Positions 57,048 through 64,000 of a DNA stretch of 64,000 nucleotides are shown here, piece by piece (position 1 is the stretch's first letter; every line of letters begins with the position of its first letter). The stretch is from Rapana venosa (taxonomy: Eukaryota; Mollusca; Gastropoda; Neogastropoda; Muricidae). The translations under genes and the position numbers were made by a program. The notes under the pieces were generated by a model. That model was not told where the DNA came from and did no database searches. It worked only from the letters and a program-made list of their open reading frames with translations. The stretch spans positions 51,329,283 through 51,393,282 of the forward strand of contig CM054145.1 of NCBI GenBank assembly GCA_028751875.1. The letters are read 5' to 3'.

Positions 57048-57555
57048 CACCAATATATTTCCGGATCAACAAGGGACAAAACTCTAACTCCTCAATCGCT
57101 CCTTTGCTACATTTAAAGTACATGAGAATAAAAACAATCATCCAATAAATCAATTATTTGAGTAATTACAATGTACAATGAAAAAATCACCATTCACTTT
57201 TTCATTCTGACACAGTTGGACCAACCATGGCGATCCTCATTATCATTTTTTCTTTTGAATCCTCTTCATTCATCCAGCAATTTCGTAGAGGGGACTGGGT
57301 TGGAAGATTCAAATTTGGTTCATAACCTCATTCAAAATCCACCGATACACAAGTCATAAACCAACCTTGAATATTTCTTTTTGGAATGCTAAATTGGCTT
57401 CTTTCATTCTTGTGCATGACACACATAATATATCCCGTTTCAATCTCACAGCGAAAAAAACAACAACAAACAAAATACATAAAACGCTGTCATTTGCTGC
57501 ATCGTTCTTGATATGTAAGGTGTGCGGCCTTGACACGGAAACGTCCTTGACCTAC
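53873..57555. other. Mostly unique DNA 3' of the two receptor exons
   Basis: Mostly non-repetitive and AT-rich, with CA (54205-54340), GA (54842-54975) and GA (56989-57040) microsatellites. It would hold the downstream exons or 3' UTR of the minus-strand gene, but I could not find a further exon with a phase-2 acceptor and a recognisable product. Plus-strand frames at 55777-56127 (ending in a Cys-containing stretch, CAENCLACKVKT) and 56134-56340 have no motif I know. Confidence 0.5.
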
Positions 57556-57648
57556 CACAGGAGCTGCACTAGTGCCAAGGTGACGACCAGAAGGAGGCTG
57601 GCGGTCAAGGACGAGGCTGCCCCAATGCGACACTTGAGGGTGTGATAC
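57556..57648 (-). CDS. Exon 2 of a GPR158-like receptor: hydrophobic helix
   Basis: A 93-base internal exon. The upstream acceptor reads TGTTGTCTCTTTCCAG before the first base, and the donor is CTGTG followed by GTAGGT. It starts with one base that completes the codon left by the exon at 58406-58560 (AG + G, Arg) and ends with two bases of the next codon, so both phases agree. It encodes YHTLKCRIGAASSLTASLL then LVVTLALVQLL: a short Cys-containing linker and a helix of about 20 hydrophobic residues, likely a membrane segment. In GPR158/GPR179 relatives the EGF-like part is followed by a Cys-rich linker with a CxxC motif before helix 1; that linker is not seen. It could be a diverged receptor or a single-pass relative. 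The next exon was not identified. Confidence 0.75.
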
Positions 57649-58315
57649 CTGGAAAGAGACAACATTAATGTGAATGTTGACAACGATGCTCAGGTTTGAA
57701 AACTTGATAGTTATGTTGAAAGCTGCATGCTACTCACGGAATACAATAATTATAGAAAGTAGTTCACCCTGCGAAAATGTGTATACTGTGCATACATTAC
57801 AATGACGGCTGCTTGATCTGGGCGATGGATGGACGGAAGAGACAGACATAAGAAGACAACGCTCAAACACTGTTTTTCTAAGTGATAGTTAGACATTTTG
57901 ATGCACATGGAACAGGTGACAACTTTATAAACAATACAACAAAGGGGATGGATGTAAAAGAAGAAGAAGAAAAAAAAAAGCACTGAATTCTTTATCATCA
58001 TCCTGTTGAAAGGAATGTACATATCTTCAAAAACATAAAAAATAGTAAAAACAACACAAAACATAACAAACACTAATCTATTCACATCCAAACAAACACA
58101 CTTCATCTAAATCCATACTTCGAAGAACTTAAGAACAACACACACACCAACACACATCTCACACATACCCACCACACCCCACCTCATCACATCACACAAC
58201 CTCAACCTTCCCCATAACCACACACCACACACCACACCACCACCCTCAACCCCCCCCCCCCCCCCCATCCCACACACACCACCCCCCCCCCCCCCCCCAC
58301 CCACCCCACCCCCCC

Positions 58316-58354
<39 letters not shown>

Positions 58355-58405
58355 ACCCCACCCCCCCCCCCCCCCCCCCCCCCCCGAATCTTCCCCCCCC
58401 CCCAC
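57649..58405 (-). other. Intron with a poly(C) tract beside the 5' splice site
   Basis: Lies between the two exons and begins with GTGGGGGG on the coding (minus) strand. From 58245 to 58404 the plus strand is almost only C, so the first 160 bases of the intron are G-rich. It also holds a decayed SINE-A-like piece near 57910-58010 (GGGGATGGATGTAAAAGAAG). Confidence 0.75.
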
Positions 58406-58560
58406 CTGTTGGGCTGTCCGCTCTGCAGCTTGAGGTTCTCCTGCTCCATTGTCTGGCCGTCGAAGAACCAGGCCAGGTCGTTGAAGGGGTACTCGTAGCC
58501 CTGCCGGCACTCGCACTTGTACCCGCCCCGGTTGAACCGCTTGCCCTCCAGCGCCACACA
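58406..58560 (-). CDS. Exon 1 (internal) of a GPR158-like receptor: EGF-like segment
   Basis: A 155-base internal exon on the minus strand, phase 0 at the acceptor (TTCCTAATTGCAG before TGT) and phase 2 at the donor (AACAG followed by GTGGGG). It encodes CVALEGKRFNRGGYKCECRQ, GYEYPFNDLAWFFDGQTMEQ and ENLKLQSGQPN. The spacing GxRFxxGxYxCxCxxGYxxP followed by FFDGxxxExE matches, from memory, the EGF-like region between the Cache domain and first membrane helix of GPR158/GPR179-type receptors (metabotropic glycine receptor family, Drosophila smog relatives). The exon is GC-rich against AT-rich surroundings. Upstream exons should lie to the right, beyond 58560, but none was recognised in the window. 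The exon itself is secure; the family name is less so. Confidence 0.8.
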
Positions 58561-58609
58561 CTGCAATTAGGAATCATCATCACACAGGAACCGTCAGTTC
58601 TGTTCATGC

Positions 58610-58727
58610 TTTAGTCTTCTTCTTCTTCGTCGTCGTCGTCGTCAAACGCTCAGACAGCAACTATTATTGTCTGTTATATCAGTGCAGTTCGAAACGCTTA
58701 GACAGCAACTATTATTGTCTGTTATAT
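58610..58727 (-). mobile_element. Family D 3' end, antisense, with 48-bp duplication
   Basis: CTTCTTCTTCTTCGTCGTCG then AAACGCTCAGACAGCAACTA is the complement of the family D hairpin and GAC/GAA tail. A 48-base stretch starting near 58645 and reading to CAGTGCAGTTCG is repeated immediately, crossing the junction with the L2-like element. Confidence 0.8.
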
Positions 58728-59530
58728 CAGTGCAGTTCGAAAAGTACCTGTCCACTGATGCAGCATCCGAACTAGTCACGTCTCTCATGCTCTCCCGTCT
58801 GGACTATTGCAATTCTCTTCTGGCTGGTCTGCCAGCATCATTAATTTTATCCACCCCCCTTCAACGTATACAAAACTCTTCTGCAGCTCGCCTAGTCCTC
58901 AGAAAGAAAAAATCTGAGCACGTTACCCCTCTCTTGCGATCTCTCCACTGGTTGCCTGGGCTACAGAGAGTGAACTATAAGATCAGTACCCTCTGTTACA
59001 AATGCCTCCATAAAACAGCACCTTCCTACCTCTGTGAATGTCTTCACCTGTACACTCCTTCTCGTTCCCTCCGCTCTGCTGCAGATACCTTGTGCTTAGG
59101 AATACCTCGATTCAACCAGTCCACCGTTGGCCGTCGCTCTTTCTCTGTTTCTGGTCCATTCATCTGGAATGACCTCCCTCTCTCCCTTCTCCAAAAGCCT
59201 TCGTATGACGCTTTTAAATCCGGCCTCAAGACATTTATTTCAAAGCTAAGATTCTCTCTTTTGTTCCATTTCATTTTTGTCCCTGCCCTCAACAGCCAAA
59301 ACCCCATCACCCTGCCGGAGAGTAAACCTTTATGTGGGTGTGCGTGTGTGGGCGTGCGTGCGTGTGTTTATACATTTGAACTTGTAAAAAAACCCACAAC
59401 CTATTAATTGTAACTGGCTGCATGGGAATGAGTAGGATGAATGAAAGCGCTTTGATTTATTTTGTTGCAAGATATAGCGCTATATAAATTCCATGTATTA
59501 TTATTATCATTATTATTATTATTATTATTA
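58728..59530 (+). mobile_element. L2/CR1-like retrotransposon, 5' truncated
   Basis: An open frame of over 200 codons encodes the C-terminal third of an L2/CR1-type reverse-transcriptase protein: YLSTDAASELVTSL, SRLDYCNSLLAGLP, LQRIQNSSAARLVL, HVTPLLRSLHWLPG, VNYKISTLCYKCLHKTAPSY, SRSLRSAADTLCLGIPRF, VGRRSFSVSGPFIWNDLP, FKSGLKTFISKL. It is followed by the 3' UTR with AGATATAGCGCTATATAAAT and an ATT tail. The polymerase active site is missing, so it is dead, but the frame is intact enough to suggest a recent insertion. It interrupts family D; TATAT/ATAT at the edges may be the target duplication. Confidence 0.9.
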
Positions 59531-59690
59531 TGATATGAGCGAAAATGCATCACGCTGCTGTTAAGCGCCTGACAGGTCAGGCCCAGCGCATCCCACTTCG
59601 GCATGGGAGAGAAAATCTTTCAAGTCTTTCTGGGGAAAAAATAAAGGTAGAAGAATGGACCGAGAATGCTTTATTCTAAAACAACAGCCG
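59531..59690 (-). mobile_element. Family D, remainder beyond the L2 insertion
   Basis: ATGAGCGAAAATGCATCACG, AAGCGCCTGACAGGTCAGGC and CCAGCGCATCCCACTTCGGC are the complement of family D 5' of the hairpin; AGGTAGAAGAATGGACCGAG also matches. Confidence 0.8.
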
Positions 59691-59806
59691 AGCTATTTTC
59701 TTTTTCTTTAAACAGACACGCTTAGTCCCACGGTTTTAGCAATTGCACATTTCTTTTCTCTTTTAAAAACGACAAAGTCACACCTTAAAAATGATCATGG
59801 GTGTTG

Positions 59807-60160
59807 TTCCTCATAACCTAGACTATGCCGGTCACTGGGCCATGGGGCACCCATCTCCCCTCTCCCTCACTGCTTTACCTATCCTGTCCTGTCCATAAAG
59901 AGGGCAGATGCTCATTTACAGCTACCTCTGAAGTCGGAGTATGGCTGCCTATTAAAGCGAGGTACTCCAAAACAGTCACACTCGCAAACTTTTCACTCAG
60001 TGTGCAAAATGTCAATTCACAGTGATTCACAGGCGGGATGAAAGTCAAGAGTGCACATTCTGGGTGACCCCCAGGTTGTTAAGTTGGGGAATGAACAACA
60101 ACATTTACAATTGGGTGAACTGTACTGAAGCCAAGACGCACACACGCTCTCTGATAGAGA
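59807..60160 (-). mobile_element. SINE-C, decayed, split by a SINE-B tail
   Basis: Antisense: CACCCATCTCCCCTCTCCCT, CACTGCTTTACCTATCCTGT, AAAGAGGGCAGATGCTCATT before the break and ATTGGGTGAACTGTACTGAA, GCCAAGACGC after it. Head and 5S-like part are lost. Confidence 0.7.
59926..60095 (+). mobile_element. SINE-B tail inserted in SINE-C
   Basis: CTCTGAAGTCGGAGTATGGC, TACTCCAAAACAGTCACACT and GCAAACTTTTCACTCAGTG match the SINE-B tail loosely. CATTTACAG before and CATTTACAA after it look like a target-site duplication within SINE-C. Confidence 0.6.
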
Positions 60161-60955
60161 GGTTTTATAAACAACCCACTCTCCATTCAGTTCATACAGT
60201 TTATAGCCCTACCAACCACAAAAGCCATATCAGGGCTGCTACCTCACTCGGTTACAGTGGCTCCAGTCACTTTCACTTCAAGTTGAAAGCCAAGACCTCC
60301 TTAATACCTTCAAATGTCTAACACTGACCATCTAAAAAAAACAACCCAACAACATTAATCAACACAATGCCTAAATCATTTCATTCCTTAAGCCTAATAA
60401 ACCAGGCTGTGCTCAGGACGCCAGTTTTTCCACTTTATCATCCCCAGAATATTTTTTTAAAAACTCCCATAAAACAACCCACTCAAATAAACAAGGGAAT
60501 AGATAGGCAGCCGCGCATTTGGAGATGAATGACTTAACGAAACAAAAACAAACAAAAAACAAACAAAAGAACATCAAACTTGATAGAGAAAGGGTAAAAA
60601 AAGATATAGTATGAAAAAAGTTATGCTCCATAATAATCTCTAATCATGTTGTTTATCCTTCACAGAAGTAGCGTGAGCTTCATGTGCATGCATGCATGCA
60701 CGCATGCACACACACACAAAGTCACACGCACATACACTCTCTCTCCTCCCACTCTCAGGCAAGTACGTTCACTAAAGAAGAAATCAAGACATTCAGTAAA
60801 ATATGCCTTTCCCAGCGATACGAAGTGGACGTTCTGTGGACTGCCACCTTTCTTTCTTCCCCCAGCTGGCAATGTCAGACTCTGATGCGTGCACGACAGA
60901 AACAGTCACCGCCATCCGTCTCGTGACCTATTTTCCCCCAGGATGCCAAGGCGCT
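60161..60955. other. No recognisable gene
   Basis: Mixed DNA, including a TGCATGCATGCACGCATG patch near 60685 and CA repeats. No exon with good splice sites and a known motif found on either strand. Confidence 0.5.
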
Positions 60956-60959
60956 AGCA

Positions 60960-61580
60960 CTGGACCAATCAAAGTCCGCTTCCTCCGGCTGGACTGACCA
61001 ATCACAGTTGACTTCTCTCAATGGCATGATCAATCACAATGCATCCTCATGGCAACACCAATCAAAATCTAAATTCTCTGGATGGCAGCCAATCACAATC
61101 TACTTCTCTGAATGGAGGACCAATCACAGCCTACTCTCGGGAGGTGGACAATCACATATCTCTACTCTCTCTGCCGGTGGACAATCACAATCTATTTTGC
61201 GCAGCTGACCAATCACAATCTACCTCTTGAATGGAGGACCAATCACAGCCTACTCTCTGCCTGGCTCAGGTGACCAATCACAATCTACTCTCTTGAATGG
61301 TGGACCAATCACAGCCTACTTCTCTCTGGCTAGGTGACCAATCACAACTACCTTCTGAATGGTGGACAACCATCACAGTCTAATTCTCTGACGGTTGAGA
61401 CAATCACAGATCAACTTTATGGTGCCACCAATCACATCCTACTTCTCTGGATGATGGACCAATCACAATCTACCTCTAGATGGTGGACCAATCACAGTCA
61501 ACTTCTCTGGAGACCAGACCAATCAGAATGTACTTCTGGATTGTGAGCCAATCACATTCTAACTAACTCTGGTCGGTGGA
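60960..61580. repeat. CCAAT-box minisatellite, ~31 bp x 20
   Basis: About 20 units of GACCAATCACAATCTACTTC plus TCTGGATGGTG or variants, at intervals of roughly 27-36 bases from about 60963 to 61555. Most units keep CCAATCA intact, which is the recognition core for the NF-Y (CBF) factor; a few read ACAATCA. It lies about 2.4 kb upstream of the known receptor exon on the minus strand. Whether it acts in regulation is an inference. Confidence 0.9.
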
Positions 61581-62055
61581 CTAGTTAAAACCTATGCACT
61601 AGCCACGAAGCTGAAGAATCTGGAAGAGGTAAGCAGGTGTGACAGCTATGGAGCATTTGGTACCCGTGGTGGTTGGTTTAGACATGATTTATTCAAAAGA
61701 CATAAACCATTATTAAGAAAACAGCAAAACAGCAGGGGAAACGCATCAAGCTAGACCTTGTGGTGGTTTGGAAAACATTTTTGAAAGACGGCATAGTTAG
61801 CTAGTAACACAAGGATAAACTCTCTCTCACACACACACACAAACACACGCACACACATGCACGTGCGCACACACACACACACACACACACACAAAAGTGC
61901 CAAAACAGCTTTCACGTGAGCCAGCACGTGAACTCAAAAGTGTAAAGCGGTAAAAATAACCAACAAAAACAGGGTGTGATGGGATACTTAGGATGACAAA
62001 GGCTTTCATACCTCGAGCCACCCCACATTCCGAGAGGCTCAGATTGTAATCTGAA
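61581..62055. other. No recognisable gene
   Basis: Unique DNA with CA microsatellites (61826-61894). Confidence 0.5.
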
Positions 62056-62200
62056 GCTCGCTCTCTATGTCTCTCTCTCTCATTCTCCCTCTGTCTCTCT
62101 CTGTATGTGTGTCTCTCTGTGTCTCTCACTGTCGCTGTCTCTCTTTGCCTCTATCTCTCTCTATGTTTCTCTGTCTCTCACTCACGCACTCCTCTCTCTC
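62056..62200. repeat. CT/CTGT-rich tract
   Basis: Imperfect CT repeats with TGTCTCT words. Confidence 0.9.
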
Positions 62201-62935
62201 ACGAAAATCCCATAGAGAGGACTTCATGGTTGACTTGCTATTCTCTTGAGTGTTCTTAGCTGGATTGTAGCTCATTTTTCAGTATAATCATAATTACGCA
62301 TGCATTAGCCAAGCACATAGAATTATGTACAGGCAAGGTCTTGCATACACAGAGTGACTCTGTAGAAACTACTCAAGCGCTGATTTCATCACAAAGTACA
62401 ATTTTAAAAAACAAACAAATTTTGATTCTGTCATGTTAAAGCTGCCTCGACTCAAACAGAACCGACAAAACCAAAGAAAGGAATGAAAACGAAAACAAAA
62501 CCTTTGGCATTCTTTTTGATATATTCTCCCTCTCTCTGTCTCTCTCTTTTCCTGTTTCTGGCGTTTCTATAATACAGTACAGTATGTTTTTCCTCACATT
62601 ACCCCCGCCCTTCCCCCATATGTTTTATAGACTGCTTTGATGCATATTATGTGTTTACAAGAGCTGGTCATGGCCTACAACTTTTATCCAAGTTGCTATT
62701 ACACACACACACTCTCTCTTTCACACACACACACACACACACACACCCCCACCCTCACCCCCTTCCTACTTTCAGCCTATCAGCTCAAGATTTCTTCCCA
62801 AGTTTCTTCCCTCCCACCACCCCTCCACCCACAACCACTTTCTCACCATCCCAATACAATTCCCCAACCAACTTCATCCCAGCTCTTCTGTTCAGTGTGT
62901 AGAATACAATAGTGCAACTAACCTGCTCTGCTGTT
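62201..62935. other. No recognisable gene
   Basis: AT-rich unique DNA with a CA microsatellite (62700-62745) and C-rich patches to 62850. Confidence 0.5.
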
Positions 62936-62937
62936 AG

Positions 62938-62972
62938 ACCAACACAACACAACACAACACAACACAATACAA
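62938..62972. repeat. (AACAC)n pentanucleotide array
   Basis: About six AACAC units ending in AATAC variants. A short (GGGCT)n array follows at 63160-63182. Confidence 0.9.
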
Positions 62973-63289
62973 TAGAATTCATGGGGGTGTGGGGGTGGAT
63001 GAATCTAGTTAGGGCCAGGGACCCACTACACAACACACAGTACAGCCCTGGAGAGGATTTACGTTCTTCACCAGAAGCACAGACACTGTACTGGAGGGTG
63101 TGACCATCGGGCTGACCAATTAGTCTGACTTGAGAGTCCAGTCCTGTCAGGACACAGGTAGGCTGGGCTGGGCTGGGCTGGGACTGTCTGTCCTGGGAAG
63201 CGGCATGGTGAACCCAGCCTACTGGTCAATTAGCCCCAGAAGAGGACAGGGTTGATTTTTTTGACAACTAAGGGTGGGATAGGGGTAGG

Positions 63290-63535
63290 GCTGTCACAGG
63301 TGATTGTCCCTCCTCTCTTCCTCTCCTCACCTTCCCCTCTCCTCCACTCCCTGATTAGAGACCTTTTCAACACGTGACGAACCCTCCCTTCTCCTCCTCT
63401 CCCCCCACCCCTCTCTCTCCCCCTGTCCCCTGCCCACATTATCACCCTACTCCTCCTCTCCTCCTCCTTCTCGCCCTCCTTCTCCCCTCTCCCCCCCTCG
63501 CCCCCCCCCCCCCCACCCCTCCTGTTCCTGCCCCC
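63290..63535. repeat. Pyrimidine-rich CCTCTC tract with poly(C)
   Basis: CTCCTCTCC repeats with a C-run at 63502-63515; the opposite strand gives Gly/Arg-rich artefact frames. Confidence 0.9.
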
Positions 63536-64000
63536 ATTATCACGCTTGTTAAACACGATAGACAAGGCAGCTCTGAGCTGATGTCAAATAAAATGAGTCG
63601 GACTGGGAAAATTCTTCTGATCTTTTTTCCTCTTTTTTTTTCTCTGTTCTTTTCTTTTTTATTAATGGTAATACCTGACGTCAGCGTGGTTGGAGTTTTC
63701 TCCATTATAAAGGTACATACAAATATTATAATAGCTTATTTGCTGATCTATCACCTTCCCAACGAAAACGTTATTTTGATTTGGCATGATTTTAACCGAT
63801 TCCTTTTTTTCTCCCACTGTTGTCTGGTGTAAGTTACGTTATGTTCTGTAGTGCTGAACAACTGCAGCCGAATTCTCGATTTCCTCAATCTGATTAGCAG
63901 ATCATCATACTCTCTCTCTCTCTGTCTGTCTGTCTGTCTCCCTTCCCTCTTCACCTTTCTCCCGAAGACAGTCTGATACTGCTGTTGTTCAGTTTCAAGA
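63536..64000. other. No recognisable gene
   Basis: AT-rich DNA with a CT/GTCT run at 63908-63940. Confidence 0.5.

Noticed and set aside
62785..63036. Minus-strand exon upstream of the receptor exons
   Set aside because: A GTTAGT donor-like word follows CAGAGCAG, but the preceding sequence is an (ACACA)n array and no receptor-like residues are encoded.

Overview
This window looks like gene-poor nuclear DNA from an animal, most likely a gastropod or other mollusc. The evidence is spliceosomal introns, several tRNA-headed SINE families of the kinds common in molluscs, four kinds of decayed non-LTR retrotransposon, and an extreme load of simple repeats on both strands. There are no operons, bacterial genes, CRISPR arrays or intact transposon genes. 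The species assignment is an inference from repeat families I recognise, not from a search.

The only host-gene coding sequence I can defend is on the minus strand near the right end. It consists of two consecutive exons, 58406-58560 and 57556-57648, joined by a 757-base intron whose start is nearly pure C. The splice phases match. Together they encode an EGF-like segment followed by one hydrophobic helix, resembling the juxtamembrane part of GPR158/GPR179-type receptors (metabotropic glycine receptor family; Drosophila smog relatives). The remaining exons were not found in the window.

The rest is repeats. From 0 to 9.6 kb there are simple repeats, SINEs and a block built on an 85-bp satellite. 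From 10 to 18 kb lies a diverged tandem segmental array carrying a short retroposon (called family D here) whose 3' end runs into long GAA arrays. From 19 to 26 kb there is a three-copy repeat with one inverted copy, SINEs and an L2/CR1-like fragment. From 27 to 33 kb there are a GAAA tract, a large 11-bp minisatellite that is an inverted counterpart of the first 300 bases, an RTE-type endonuclease relic and a direct duplication. From 33 to 44 kb there are pyrimidine tracts and two RNase H relics of non-LTR elements. From about 44.8 to 51.3 kb the sequence has a homopolymer-smoothed look that suggests poor base accuracy. From 51 to 64 kb there are a 1-kb GA tract, a mostly unique stretch, the two exons, an L2 element nested in family D, nested SINEs, and a minisatellite made of about 20 CCAAT boxes.

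Names used for SINE groups: A (3' end reads GGGGACTGGATGTAAAA then ATTCCATTATCCTCGATA), B (class II tRNA-like head, tail with CAGCATGCATCCC), C (tRNA-like head joined to a 5S rRNA-like segment), E (tRNA-like head, body with CTCTCCCCGG), F (a single tRNA-headed copy). Several are nested in one another, so relative insertion order can be read directly.
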